Source: Candolleomyces eurysporus | Taxonomy: Eukaryota; Basidiomycota; Agaricomycetes; Agaricales; Psathyrellaceae | Length of the DNA: 64,000 nucleotides | Reading direction: 5' to 3' | NCBI GenBank assembly: GCA_027579435.1 | Contig: JANBPK010000725.1 | Coordinates: forward strand, 248,001-312,000 | Shown here: positions 22,162 to 33,793 of the stretch, piece after piece | How positions within the stretch are numbered: the stretch's first letter is position 1 | Layout: each line of letters starts with the position of its first letter | The notes under the pieces: model-generated | What the model was told of the DNA's origin: nothing | Databases searched by the model: none | What the model saw: the letters and a program-made list of their open reading frames with translations, nothing else | Program-made: the position numbers and the translations under genes

Positions 22162-23217
22162 GTGACAATGGTGTCGTCGATTGGCCCCATGGTGGGACTA
22201 TACCCAAACGGTCTGTGGAAGGCTCCGGGAATGGCACCCTTACGTGGCTCTCCCCTTCCCCCCATCTTCCCTCACGACATCGGCTTCGACGACGTGACAG
22301 CCTCAAACGGACCCCCACACCCGGACGATATTGACGAGTCTCCTGCATCTTCGAACTCCAAGGGGAATCCCCCTCCATTAGCGCCTTCATTTGCGTTCTC
22401 CCGAGCGCGGGTCGCCCCTCTAGAGGCACTCTCGACGGAGCCCACGACTGACGAAGAGGAGAGCGACTCCGATGAGACTCGAGACGAGTCGGCGAAGACC
22501 TTCATTCCTCGCGGGTTCGAGATCTTCTTCCAAATCATGTGTTCAAGGAGCCATTCGACCGCCAAGCGCGCACCTTCGCAGCTGGGGCAAGGTCGTTCAC
22601 TTGACGGACGAGGGCTACGACTCCTCCTTTCGGATGGTGAATCAAAAGCGGCTTCTCCGTTGCAACGCCGGATCTCCGTCCTCAACGATATTGTCAATGA
22701 ATCCGAAATACATTTGGCCGTAGTAAAGCAGAAGGACGTTGAGTTGGCCGGACTCAGGGACACATTGAAACAGAGAGAGATGGATTACAGTGACTTGCAG
22801 AAGATTGTCGCAGGGAAGGAGGCAAGCATTGCTGCACTGCAAGAAAGGCTGGAACGCGAAAAACATCAGCGTTCCACTCAGCTTCGCCGGAGGTTTCAAG
22901 AATTTCGAAGCGCCAGATTAACCCAATGGGCCTCGCGCATACAGAGGAACGCCCTCAGAATCAAACTCGACCGAGAGCAGGCTAGCAAACAGCCCTTCGA
23001 CATACAAACACGGGAACGGTACGAGTACGAAATTGCTAGGCTGAAGGACAGGTTGGCCGAGTGTAACTGCCGACTCGAAGTAGTACTGTCCGGAGGCAGG
23101 TCCCCTGGCTCGGAGGGTACCAGTCCTGTGCGCTCGCCGACCGATTCTCGCGACCTCCCGATGAAGGGAAATCAGAAGGCTTGCGCTCCCGGTATGCATT
23201 ATTCTGCCTCTTTTTGA
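22162..23217 (+). CDS. Coiled-coil family protein, copy 3 (unit C)
   Basis: This single-exon ORF encodes 351 residues and is the closest relative of copy 2. Shared pieces are YPNGLW near the start, an acidic TDEEESDSDETRDES stretch, RSRSHSTAKRA-type basic sequence, the coiled coil (QREMDYSDLQKIVAGKEAS), the C-terminal QPFDIQTRERYEYEIARL module and GGRSPGSEG. The first Met follows the same GATTC-CG-AC context as copy 1. An alternative start is the conserved second Met in VSSIGPMVGL. The function is unknown. Retention of open frames in three diverged copies argues that the family is or was functional. Confidence 0.75.
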   Translation: MTMVSSIGPMVGLYPNGLWKAPGMAPLRGSPLPPIFPHDIGFDDVTASNGPPHPDDIDESPASSNSKGNPPPLAPSFAFSRARVAPLEALSTEPTTDEEESDSDETRDESAKTFIPRGFEIFFQIMCSRSHSTAKRAPSQLGQGRSLDGRGLRLLLSDGESKAASPLQRRISVLNDIVNESEIHLAVVKQKDVELAGLRDTLKQREMDYSDLQKIVAGKEASIAALQERLEREKHQRSTQLRRRFQEFRSARLTQWASRIQRNALRIKLDREQASKQPFDIQTRERYEYEIARLKDRLAECNCRLEVVLSGGRSPGSEGTSPVRSPTDSRDLPMKGNQKACAPGMHYSASF

Positions 23218-24195
23218 GGTCGGGATTTTTCCATCGGCCATTCCAACCCTTTTCCAAAAATCCCTGCCTTTTCCCAGCCCAATCTGTTGCCCGTCTCATT
23301 TATTCCCGTTTGTCGTATATAGGAACCCTGGAGGTTTTCCATCTCGGATCAATTTGTCTTTCCTCTTGTTCTGCGGAGTCAGGACTTTGGCTGCAGGGCC
23401 CATTACATGTCCTTCGTGTCTCCTGTTTATTCGTCGTTTTTATTCGCAACTACTTTATTCTTTGTATATATAACTCCCCATATGACACACCCACGCATTT
23501 TACTCGTTTCTATATGTCCGTTCTTTTTGCCAGTAGATATGTTTCATTTGTAGTATTTATTGTCCCAACATTACTATACCCATGTATACCTCCTATTCCC
23601 TGTAGAATACCTTTTGTGTAGCGAACACATGCTTTCTATTCCTTACTATATGTCCATTCTTTTTTGACAGTAGATATACTTCATTCGCAGTATTTATCGT
23701 CCCAACACCAAGATAGCCATGTATAGCCCCTGTCGCCCTGTAGAATACCCTTGTGCAGCGTGCATATCGCACGCTGTGAACAATCCGAATGTGGCTAGAT
23801 TATTGTCGAGATCTTCGCGATCAGCCCAGACCAGAAGGCCATCGCATTCGTCATCTATACTCTGCGCTCTCCAAATTCTTAGTATTTGACTTGGAAGCCC
23901 TTACAGAACGGTGAGTTGAGCGCGTCGGAAGCTGGAAAGCCCCGGGCGCTTAGCGGTCGGCTAACCCTAATCAAGCAGGCGCTCATCGCCGACGAAAGAA
24001 TGCCGGGGCTGTGTCGTACTAGGTCGTACTCGAAGTTAAAGTCGACGTCATGAGCTAGATCGCAGAAGCTGCTGTGGGCTGTGCTCTAGGCTAGCGTCGG
24101 TGGATTGTGGGGATGCAATGCGCTGCGGTGTGCTTGGCGCTGAAGCGCTGACGTTCTCTCAAAGCGCGTTCTATTCAAAATTGCCTCACTGCAAA
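23218..24195. other. 3' flank of coiled-coil gene 3
   Basis: No gene is seen. A two-copy tandem repeat occupies about 23495-23765, and the triplicated AAGCCCCGGGCGCTTAGCGG block lies at 23937-23960. Confidence 0.5.
23495..23765. repeat. Two-copy tandem repeat, unit about 140 bp
   Basis: The stretch TATATGTCCGTTCTTTTTGC to TGTAGAATACC is repeated from about 23644 as TATATGTCCATTCTTTTTTG to TGTAGAATACC. Its monomer is related to the repeat downstream of coiled-coil gene 2. Confidence 0.65.
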
Positions 24196-24199
24196 AAAT

Positions 24200-25520
24200 T
24201 CACGGCATGACACCAGATAGGTATCAACCCCTCTAATCAAGCCCACCCAGAACTTAGGATCTCTTGAAAAATAGCGGTACTTCGAGGCTGTCAGGAGGCC
24301 ATTCCAACAGTTTGGCCCTGCTAAANCTTCGAAAACCTTATGTCTTGCGATGCTCGGCGGACTTCACATGTGCAGTTGTCGCTATTATCACTGGCAGCTG
24401 CCCACGTTGTGTCTGGATGGCAGCTTGAACGGCCGCCCTTCAAGTGAAAATTTTGTCTTCGCCTGGGCGAAAAATGATCTCAAGCTCTTAGAATACCGCT
24501 TTTTCCCGTTTTCCTTCGTCCCTCAAGTACGGCAAGTCGTTGACTTCGTTGACCTTCTTTTCTCCTTGAAACAGCTCGCCGTATCCTCGTTGCTTGATGG
24601 ATGAGAGCAGTAATATCGAAGAAGAGAAGAGAGGGGACGAGACCGCCTCGTGCAACAAATTTAAACTCCATCTCGACCAAACACATCACCACATGTGTTT
24701 CTCGTCTCTTCCCTTCATGGCTTCGACACCCAATCTACAATTGTACTCCTGAAACTCTGATAGAAGCATGAGGGTGCGTGGAAGGGCTCGGGGCGACCGG
24801 AGCAGATTCCGCTTGGATAGAATGTTCCCCTGCCTAGCTCCAAGTTCCTGCGACAAACCCCTGGTCGATTTCTTGACATGGATTTGAACCCCACAACGGC
24901 CCAACTGCAGCTGAGGTGCGTACTCAGTCTTTATTCTGAAACTTCTGCTGAAACTTTACTATTTTTTAACACGAGGTTGAAGAATTAGAAGATAGGTTCA
25001 CCTTTCCGTGGATGGCAGCACAAAAATCATCACTTTTAGTCATATGCATATGCATAACCTGGGCTTTTTGCCTCTCTGTGATGGTTGGCCAACCTAGGCG
25101 CCATGAACGCTCTCTGAAGTATTGCTCGTATTCTCGAGCCTTGCCCAAGCTTTCTTGATATCCGAGGACGCTATATCCATAGCCCCAAAGCTTGGGCTCA
25201 CCAGCCCTAGCCTGTGAATTCAAGTTCAGTCACGCTTTAGGGCTAGTGCATGCGCCCTGGGTCGACTTCTTCCGAGTTATGGTCTCTGTCAAGCTGCGAA
25301 TCAGCAATACCTTGTCCCGACCTTTTCGACGAAATCACCGTTCTTCGACATCTCCACGGGCCTTCGCGCACTGATCGAAGGGACACGTGTAGTGGACACT
25401 GCGAATCTTTCATCTGCCCGACATAGCAACTGACAGTGACAGAATGCATCGCTTCGCGAGGTGGAGGCTCGGCCACTCGCCGCGATATCCAAATCTAACT
25501 TTTCTTCTTCCTGGATCCAG
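24200..25520 (-). pseudogene. Gene X, unit C copy: unidentified
   Basis: This is the homologue of 18650-19945. The best-kept minus-strand piece is at 24966-25223, containing PKLWGYGYSVLGYQESLGK and RLGWPTITERQKAQ. The equivalent stretch in unit B is interrupted. I recognise no family and could not assemble one open frame. It may be a multi-exon gene in this unit and a pseudogene in unit B. Confidence 0.3.
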
Positions 25521-25623
25521 ACTTATTTAAATTCTGGCGGCTTTGCAGTATGCCAGGTACTCGTTAATTCGCGCCCGAGAATCGCTCACCTTTCTCTCCA
25601 CTCAAGTGAACTAGGCTAGCCAA

Positions 25624-26169
25624 ATGCCTGCTCAACCTTCAACGACACTACGAGGTCTCCACCTAATCCTCGCCTACTTTCTCTTACTTCCCTATCTGCA
25701 AGCAGTTGTATCCGCCCCACAAGCCCCAACACCTTCGTCCCAGCCATGTAATTATATCTGTCCACCTCTCGACAAAGCAGGCTGGAGAGCTGTTCCTCAG
25801 CTCGACCCAAGCCCTACCGAGATTTTCTGCAGTTATCCAACGGTCGCAAACGAGAACCCTCTTGATTTCTACTGTATCTATTCCAAGGTACGGTGTCCCG
25901 ACATCAAAAGCCCTGGAGGGCCAAGTCTGAATTATTTGCAGGTCGACGCACACCTCATTTATGATCATAACGTCAATTTCTGCCAGGAATATGCAGTCTG
26001 CTCGTATGCAGGAAGGAGGTCCCTTCGGAATGCTGGTCGGAGGGGTGGTATGCCGAAGAGAGAGCCCAACCCTTTGCAACCTCATGCACCCGCCGACTTG
26101 CGACCCAGTGTTATGAAAACGCGTGTCGCACTTGGAAAGGAGAGGAAGCGCGCTACGGCGACAGTTTGA
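25624..26169 (+). CDS. Small cysteine-rich secreted protein
   Basis: A predicted signal peptide (hydrophobic LHLILAYFLLLPYLQAVVSA, cleavage near residue 31) precedes a short Cys-containing domain. The domain reads CNYICPPLDKAGWR, then EIFCSYP, DFYCIY and FCQEYAVC. This is the general pattern of small basidiomycete secreted proteins that pair a C-Y element with a later FC-AVC. I infer a 54-base intron at 25888-25941 (starts GTACGG, branch CTGAAT, ends TTTGCAG). It is a multiple of three without stop, so the unspliced frame of 181 residues is also open; spliced, the protein is 163 residues. The C-terminal tail is strongly basic (RRGGMPKREP, GKERKRATATV). A truncated copy lies in unit B. Confidence 0.7.
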   Translation: MPAQPSTTLRGLHLILAYFLLLPYLQAVVSAPQAPTPSSQPCNYICPPLDKAGWRAVPQLDPSPTEIFCSYPTVANENPLDFYCIYSKVRCPDIKSPGGPSLNYLQVDAHLIYDHNVNFCQEYAVCSYAGRRSLRNAGRRGGMPKREPNPLQPHAPADLRPSVMKTRVALGKERKRATATV

Positions 26170-26361
26170 AATATCAACTCTATTATCGTATTTCTGCCGA
26201 GATGTATCGTTACCCTAATACTACCCATCTTCGGATGTGTCACTTATAGGGGCAAACTTGCCAAAAATGTGGGTATCAAGCATGTGACCGCGGGCGGACG
26301 TTCTAGCTTCCGGTGCCCGGATTTTGCTTGCTCCCCGACGACCACGACGACTGGCCTCAAA

Positions 26362-26887
26362 ATGCTTTCTTTGCTTCCTAGAGCCTCTGCCTGCGTGCGG
26401 AGACAAGTATGTACCCACGGAAGGACATTGATGACCTCAGCTGTTCGTCAAGCGGACCCATGGCCTCTACCGCATTCTCCGCAACACATTGCAGCTACCC
26501 AAACGCCTGAAGGAGCCCCAAGAATGCCCCCTCTTCCTCGGCCAAACGAATCAGAAGAAGCCCTTCGCGCACGACTTGTCTACCAGTCACGGAAGCGGGG
26601 GACGTTGGAGTCGGACTTGCTATTGAGCACGTTTGCAAGAGATAACCTGGCGACGATGAATGTTGCCGAGCTGAGGGAATACGACAGGGTGCGTAGCTGT
26701 TTTCTATTCAATATCCGGGTAATAACGTGAAATACAGCTCTTGGACGAACCTGACTGGGACATCTATTACTGGGCGACGGAACAACGTCCAACGCCAGAA
26801 CCATGGGCAAGTTCTCCTCTAATGGCGAAGCTGCGGGTCCATGTAAAGAATGAAGGGAAGGTCGTTCGGAAAATGCCTGATCTGTAG
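26362..26887 (+). CDS. SDH5: Succinate dehydrogenase assembly factor 2 (SDHAF2/Sdh5 type)
   Basis: SDHAF2 is a mitochondrial matrix protein needed for covalent FAD attachment to the succinate dehydrogenase flavoprotein. Exons are 26362-26688 and 26738-26887, giving 158 residues with a GT-AG intron of 49 bases. The N-terminus is an Arg-rich presequence ([17 protein letters not shown]). The family core is present: [20 protein letters not shown], then [20 protein letters not shown] across the splice junction. The size matches the family. The symbol follows the yeast name. Confidence 0.95.
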
Positions 26888-27245
26888 TTATCGTGTATGT
26901 CGCACCTTTCAATCTGTTCATACACCCTATACCTATCGAGGATCGCCATTCCTTATGACCAGAAAGCCCGGTGGTGTAATTTGGCATCGTACTCTGTCTT
27001 TCTTGCGTGTCAAATCGTTAATACACGGCGCGACAGCCTGAGCACGCTCGCGTGAACCCATTTCCAGACGTGATGTGACTCGTGTCGACCGTCCTCGATA
27101 ATTCGGCGCACCCCTGATGACCCTGTCAACTATTACCCAATTTGAATATGTTTTTGAAGCCATCAAGGGAGTCGGGAATATAAAGCTTCGACCGACGCAA
27201 TGATGACCACGCCCTTCCCTCCCACTCACACCACAGACCACGACC
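26888..27245. promoter_or_regulatory. Intergenic promoter region with TATA box for the DUF4246 gene
   Basis: The stretch holds a TATAAAG element at 27179-27185, 61 bases before the ATG at 27246. It also contains the 3' untranslated region of the SDHAF2 gene. No other feature is seen. Confidence 0.45.
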
Positions 27246-29394
27246 ATGAGCCCTTCGCCCCCTGACTTCTCCATCGTTCACCCCGTGCCTGGCTTGGGAA
27301 AACCTTTGGACTATACTCCAACCAAGAAGGACCCACTTTATGTCGGGAAACCGTTTCCTACAGCCCTTCTCCCGTCTGCCATTACGTCGGCCTTCAACGA
27401 ACCTCAAGGCAAGAGGGTCTCCGATAAAGCATTGTGAGTGTTGACAAAATTGTCTCCTAACATTTTCTAAACGACTCTATAAAGTCTCCCGATTACAACC
27501 CTCCGCGAATTTCTGATGCTCGGATTCATGAATTCGGTTACCGATAAACCTGACTGGGACAAGAAGGTGAAGTCTTACTGTGAAGGTGTTCGAAAGGTCA
27601 GACATCTAACAGTGCATGCGAATGTAGGCATTCGACTCCGAGATCATTAAGAAATGGCGTTCGGAAACCGTCGGTGCGGACGACATCGACATGACTGACG
27701 CGATGTTCGACTTTTGCATCGCGGAGCTGCAGCACGTTGCCAAAAACGCCTACGCCAATAGGGCAGACCGCGCCCTGGTGGTGTTCAACGGCAACGTTGT
27801 CAAGTCTGACTACGCCGTCCCAGAGTCTGTGAAGGCAGCCCTCCAGCAGGCTGTCAAGCCCCTTGAGGACGTTCCCGAGAACCAAAAGGATTGGCATCCT
27901 GGTTCGAACGACACTGTTCTGGACCTGGTACATCCTAGCCTGTTCCCGGCCATTGGGGGAAAGAGCAGAGTTTTGAAAGTCGGACAGAAGACTGTTGGGC
28001 TTGCGGACTGTGTCGAGAGATGTGGAGAGGGAGACGTCCTTGCTCGCTTAGTAGAGGCTCCCAAAGCCAACGAGAAGAAGGGTATCGAGCCGTACAGCCT
28101 GAAATTCCAATGGCTGCCATGCGAGGTTGACATTTCAGGGAATGAACCCAAGTAAGCTTCGATGCAATCTTTTCTTGGTCTTCTGAAGAAACTCATTTTT
28201 CGTTCCGTGTTCAGGATTATATCGTACATCAATAATCTTCATCCGCAGAAACACACCGAGTTGTACCGTGTGATTGAACAGGTCATTGACGCAGCACTTC
28301 CGCTATGGGAAAGCACTCTGGCCCCTCTATGCGACAAGAAGTTCAACTGGTTCAAAAGAATTCCCTGCGATACTGTCGTATATGAGGACGATAACAACGA
28401 AGACGGGAGCGATGCTGAAGGGGGCTCAAAGGGAGCAAACAAGAATAGGATGGACGTGGACAATCCTGAGGCCGGGTCGGATGGTTCCAAGTCTCCAGAT
28501 GCTGCCGACAATGATGCCGAAATCGTCGATGACGATGGCGACGATAACTGGGAAGATGAACCAGAAGAATACAGTGATGAAGAGGAAACACCCAAGGTCG
28601 TCGTCCAGCCTGAACCTGAGAAATTCGATCCCGAGAAATACAGCAAACAGCCTAAGCCCTTCAGCTTCAAAGAGTTATACGGAAAGCGAGGACGACCGCT
28701 CCAGATCATAGTCAAGCTGGCCAATATCGAATTGACACCCGAGAAGCCCAAGTACGAGGGAGGCACCTGGCACATCGAAGGGAAGCAGAACGAACACATC
28801 TGCGCAACCGCCATCTACTATTATTCCTCTCACAATATCAAAGCTTCTCACCTCGCCTTCCGCCAATTTATCGACTCTGAAGAAGCGAACGAATTACCTT
28901 ATGAACAGGATGACCACGACTTTTTGAAAGTATTGTTCGGCTGTGAGAACGAGGAAGCGGGCGAGCAGGACGTTGGGAAAGTGGAGACGAGGGAGGGTCG
29001 GCTGCTCACTTTCCCTAACATCCTGCAGCACCAGGTACAGCCGTTCGAGCTGGAAGATCCCTCACAGAAAGGTCATAGGAAGATCCTGGCGCTGTTCTTA
29101 GTGGACCCAAACGTCCGTGTAATCAGTACCGCTTGTGTTCCGCCTCAACAAGTGGACTGGTGGCGAGAAGCCGTCACTGCTACAAGAAATTTGAGCGGTT
29201 CGACAGCAAAGGGATTCGATACGCTACCGGTGGAACTGAAGGATAGTGTGTTTGAAGCGGTGGATGGGTTCCCAATCACCTTGAAAGAAGCGAAGGAGTA
29301 TAGGGAGGAATTGATGAAGGAGAGGAAGAAGTTCGTGAGGGATCACGCGAAGAGTCTGAAGGAACACAACGCCTTCTCTTTATGTGAACATTGA
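27246..29394 (+). CDS. DUF4246 domain protein
   Basis: Exons are 27246-27433, 27485-27566, 27628-28151 and 28215-29394, summing to 1974 bases (657 residues). It starts MSPSPPDFSIVHPVPGLGKP. Later motifs are typical of the fungal DUF4246 family: LREFLMLGFMNSVTDKPDW near the N-terminus, YINNLHPQKH, then GGTWHIEGKQNEHICATAIY followed by YYSSHNI, and a C-terminal ILALFLVDP with QVDWWREAV. A long acidic linker (roughly residues 325-420, rich in Asp and Glu) separates the halves and is probably disordered. The H-EG-NE-ICATA segment resembles the metal-binding strand of 2-oxoglutarate dioxygenases, but that is only a suggestion. The cellular role is unknown. Confidence 0.9.
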
Positions 29395-29955
29395 GTTTGC
29401 TGCGATGTGACTTTGCGATGCTAGCATAGCCAGTATGGGTGAATATACAATCGGATGCGACCTACTATACACGATACTACCAAGGATAGTTCGAACGTTA
29501 AGCTTTTATTGGGCCAGCGAAACCATGACTTTTTATTCTCGCTGATAAGTTAGAAGAGGAGGTTATCACCAAATGATGATACTCCTATCGCCACCAACAG
29601 ACACCTCACACATGCGAAACAATGGATGAGAATTCGGGAAATTCCCTTTGCATGTCCATAGACAGCGCATGATGCAATTCGCTAGAAGATAGTTCTCCTG
29701 TCGCTCGTCTTGACCTTCAGGGCCTCGGTTTAAATTCACTTTTGCGTTGTCGGGTCGATTAGTAAATTTGAAGGACTTTCATGGGGGTGACCCTCCACTG
29801 CACCAACCTGTTTATTAGCTCTCTCAGGCCGGAGGGCCCGAGGACTCATCGTCCCCCAGGGTGAGATGCGTTGGCATTTACACGAATTCAAAGATAATCT
29901 ACGGGTTCAGGATAGTATTCGTATTCAGACTCGGTAGAGTAAGTTGCGCCAGAAT
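29395..29955. other. Convergent intergenic region
   Basis: This separates the 3' ends of the DUF4246 gene (+) and the NACHT gene (-). I see no gene or repeat in it. Confidence 0.4.
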
Positions 29956-32359
29956 CTACTCGTAGTAATTGAATCTCACTCTAGGCAAAAGATCCTCCAC
30001 TACCCAAGGTAGGCCTTCGCCGGGGTAGACTTTACAATGTAAAATCTCAAGCTCCAAGGCAGGACCCGATGATATCTTCAACATTTCCCACTTGTGTCGA
30101 GCACGATCCACCATCCATTCCAGCACCTGTTGAAGACTCTTTAAGAACTTTCGTGCCTCCGAGGTGTAATCATTGAACGTACTCTGAGAGTGTCTATGCC
30201 CCTCCACTCGAACTTTTGAAGCAACTGAGCACACAAGTCGGAAATGATCAATGACAAAGAAACGCGGGTTGTGCGAGCTACTGTACCTGTGGAACTGGAA
30301 TGACCTCATGATCGACATTCTTTCCGGCTGAGCTTAAGCGAGATAGGTTTAGAAGCTGGGGATACTACACAGGCATTATCAGCGATTTCAATTAAGAATG
30401 AAGTTCAAAAATACCTTAGTATGAATGGCGGTGAATGCACGTCGTAGGTCGCGCTGTAGGACCTCATATGTGTCTTTGGTGAACTGGATGGTGCTTCTGT
30501 TTCCAATGAAATATGAAAGTATTGGATGCTGCAGCCAGAGTCCAACACAGGGGTCTGGAAATTCCACCGCCAAGGCCAATTGTTTGGTGCACTCGGTGAT
30601 CACGTACACGAGGACAGCACGATCGGTGTTTGGGGGAAACTCGTCGAAGAAGAGGAGACAGGACATCACGGAGCAGAGGAAGGCATGGAGAGGCAGTTTG
30701 CCCCTCTGCGGTGGGTGGCAAACCTTGAACCGCTCAATCTGGTCAACGAAGTCACGAAAGTGTGCATCAAGAAACGATATGGCGTGTGATCGAAAGCGGG
30801 AACCCCTGCAATGCTTCTGAGGGTCCCCATCGTTGAAAAGGTTGGAAAAGTAAAGATAGGCCAAATGAAGATGGAATGAAGGTGGTACGTAGAAACATCC
30901 CGAGCGGCTTTGGGTAGTGAGGAAGTCACTAAGGGACTTGTGGAACAGAATTACGTCGCCTTTATCATCGGTACCGGGAACGTAAATCAGTGCTTGCAGA
31001 TTCAACAAGACACGGACAACCTCGAAAATCTTGATACCAAGAAGGTCGGCTATCCCAACGATTGGGAGTGGGGAATCAAGGAGTGCGATGGTGGATATGA
31101 TCTCGTGGAAATAGGGCAGATGCTGTGAACGGACGAGTGTATGCGCATACAGGTTATCGAGGCCATTCATTCGGAGTGCGAGTGGGAGACGGTCCATAGG
31201 CGTCGTGGGATCTTCAGCAGTCGCCGGCTGGACTGTGGATTTGAATATTGTTGAGGCAAGAAGAAAGGATCCTCCGGTCTGCTCGGTCAACATGTCCATG
31301 TCCGGCTTTATTGGCCATTCTCCGTATTCTTGAATGTACGCCCGGATGACGCGGTCTCGCTTCGCCGCTGTGCAAAACGACACCTGGAGGAATTTCTTGA
31401 TATCATCGTATGGTGAGTGACTATCAAGATTGCACAGCTGGACCCGATCATCCTCCAAACGTTCGCGGATGTGTTGCTCCACCCGACTGGCAATAAAGAT
31501 TCGCAGGGGGATACGCGGATGTTCCTGGAAGAAGTCGAGCAAATGATCGATGAATTCCTCCACGCCTTGCTTATCTTCACATTCGTCAAGACCGTCAATG
31601 ACGATGACCAAGGGTCCCTTTCTGATGGTCTCTTCGAGAAGATCGCCTTTCATGACAGCCTGGAAAGGTTCGTAAACCAAGCGTTCCAGCTGCCTGGTCA
31701 AGGAGACACAATTATTCAGCAGGCCAGGGTCTGCCTTCAAAGCGGCTTCAATGAGCGGCGCCGTTGCAGGCAGCGCAGATGTGAGCTGACTCGCCAACGT
31801 TGCGGCAAATCCGTTCATTGTGCTCCTGTCGCCCGCATTACGGAAGAAGAAGTAGCTTGCAAGCAAGCGCCCGGAGCGCTCAAATACATGGGCTATCTCC
31901 AGGGAAACAGCTGATTTTCCACAGCCCGCAAAGCCATGAAGCCAAAAGATCTGAAGGGGTTCGAAAGAAACCACCACGCGACCGTCGGTTGAGGAGGTTC
32001 TCCGTTCTAACTCTTGCCCTAGGCCTTCCCCAGTTCCAGGAGAGCATGTCGAATCCCTCGCGTCGGCCCACTTTGTGATCACTTTGATAACCTGTTCTCG
32101 AGTTCCGGGAAAGCACGCCGAGTCTGGGGGAGCTCTTTTCCGATTCCGGGTGTGCGACGCGTTAGGAACAGGTTTTAGTCGAAGGAGTAGGTCTAAAGGC
32201 ACGATCTTAGCAAGACGAAACGCAGATGTTACTCCAAACAGCTTCCTTACCCGTGTTCAAAAGATACTGATTTCCAGCGATGAAGTTGATTATTTGCTGA
32301 CCTAGGTGGACACCGTATGCACCAGCGAAATTTTCGAATTTTAAGGGGTTTTCTGTCAT
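29956..32359 (-). CDS. NACHT-domain STAND protein (NLR-like)
   Basis: Minus-strand exons are 32251-32359, 30415-32192 and 29956-30327, giving 752 residues. The start MTENPLKFENFAGAYGVHLG resembles the N-termini of agaricomycete NACHT proteins. The linker CFPGTREQVIKVITKW leads into the NTPase. The P-loop GFAGCGKSA is at residues 123-131, and the Walker B/NACHT box LVIVIDGLDEC is at about 231-241. An IASR-type sensor follows within FIASRVEQ. The C-terminal half is helical and shows no WD40, ankyrin or TPR repeats. It is thus a short STAND protein of the kind expanded in mushroom-forming fungi and linked to non-self recognition. A fragment of the P-loop region is duplicated at 37125-37373. Confidence 0.9.
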
Positions 32360-32855
32360 TCGGAGAACGAGATGACGCGATTGGAGACGAGGGTGGTGAT
32401 GGGGACGTCGAAGAAGCCTGGTAAAGTGTCTGCGCAGCCTCAGAGTCAAACGGAAGGCTGCCCTGAGTCCTCTCACGCAATCGCCCACTGGCAGCTAATA
32501 GCACTGCCAGGATCAAGGTTTGACCATTCCCTGCTTACTTTGGGTTGGTGTATCACTGGTACCCCCAGGACAGAGTATCTTCAAGCTCAGGCCCCTGTCT
32601 GATGCCGGTGGTCCAACGGAGTCTCAGTCTGGATCGGAGGATGCCCCCGGACTCGATAAAGTAAAATTAGCATGTTTCATTCTCAAATTTCCTCAATCTT
32701 AGCGGCAAGGAGGTAGAAGGAGAATAGCCAACGAACGGTAGTGCGCGCTTAGACCGATGACTGGGCTATTTGTATGATACTGCACTACCTTCTGACCCTC
32801 TTTGTACAGGAGGCTCCACTGCCAGGATTGCAAGCTCATATCTTGAAAAGTATCA

Positions 32856-33793
32856 TTATGCGAGTTGGGAATTACATTTGCAGCTGTGATCTTCGAGTCG
32901 TTCCATCTCTTGGTCTTTTGCAGCTATTATTCCTGTCAGCGACTGCTCGGAGGTGTCGGACGCCTCTCGCTGTCTCGCTCGTTGGTATGGTCGTGCCCCG
33001 CTGTGGTCACCAGCTTCTTTTTTCATCTTCTCCAGTTCCCGTCGGAGCGAAGTAACATCTTGATTAAGCGCTGCCCCGACCTGGAAGAGGCAAGTGATTC
33101 GCTTTTCTCTATTGGCCACCTTCGACTCTAGCTCCAGGTTCCGTGCTGTTAAATCGGTAATTGTTTCGTTACGCCGAACTACCATCTTTTTTGCTTTCGA
33201 AAGATCTTGGGAGAGTGAATGAATGGATGTTTGCATGGAAAGAGAGCTTCGCTTGTATTTCTCGTTCTCCTCTGTCAAAGCACCATTCTGTGCTTCGAGC
33301 GTCAATAACTGTTGCCGAAGTTCAGCGATGGTTGCCTCGCATTTGTTCTTCGCTTCTTTCATGGGGGTAATCGTTGCTTGATGTTGAGCTACCCTCTTTC
33401 TTGTGTTTGAAAGGTCTTTAGAAAGGTTTTGGATGGACTCTTGCATCGAAAGTGTGTTGGTCTTGTATTCCTCTGTCTGGTCTCTCAAGATACGGTTTTG
33501 GGCGCTTGTTGAAAGAAGCTCTGCTTCGAGCGTCGACAAGTTCTCTTGGAGTTGAGCGATTGTCGCCCCGTCCCTGGCCTGCCCTTCCCACAATTTCCTG
33601 AGCAGCGCATTTTGCTCCTGCCTTGTGTGAACGAAGGCAGCCAATGCAGCCAATGCAAGAGTAGGCTCAAGCGGCAGATAGTACGCGACAACGAGGACGA
33701 ACACTGCTATCGGAGCTAGCTATAGAGTCAGGCATGTCCATTTCCAGTCGCGTGAGCAAGCTCACCAATGAAGGCAACCGTTTTAGCGTCCAT
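32856..33793 (-). CDS. Membrane-anchored coiled-coil protein
   Basis: Minus-strand exons are 33766-33793 and 32856-33715, giving 295 residues. The join gives MDAKTVAFIAPIAVFVLVVA, a hydrophobic signal-anchor. A second hydrophobic stretch follows (LALAALAAFVHT), then a long coiled coil from about residue 50 to 260. The coil contains two internally repeated segments: SLSMQ-S-HSLSQDLSKAKK and TLSMQESIQNLSKDLSNTRK, each preceded by an E-LRQ-L-TLEA-type stretch. It ends KDQEMERLEDHSCKCNSQLA. I recognise no specific family. It lies head-to-tail behind the NACHT gene on the same strand. Confidence 0.7.

Noticed and set aside
28239..28814. 191-codon frame antisense to the DUF4246 gene
   Set aside because: It is Ser/Pro-rich low-complexity sequence mirroring the acidic linker of the real gene; it is a shadow.
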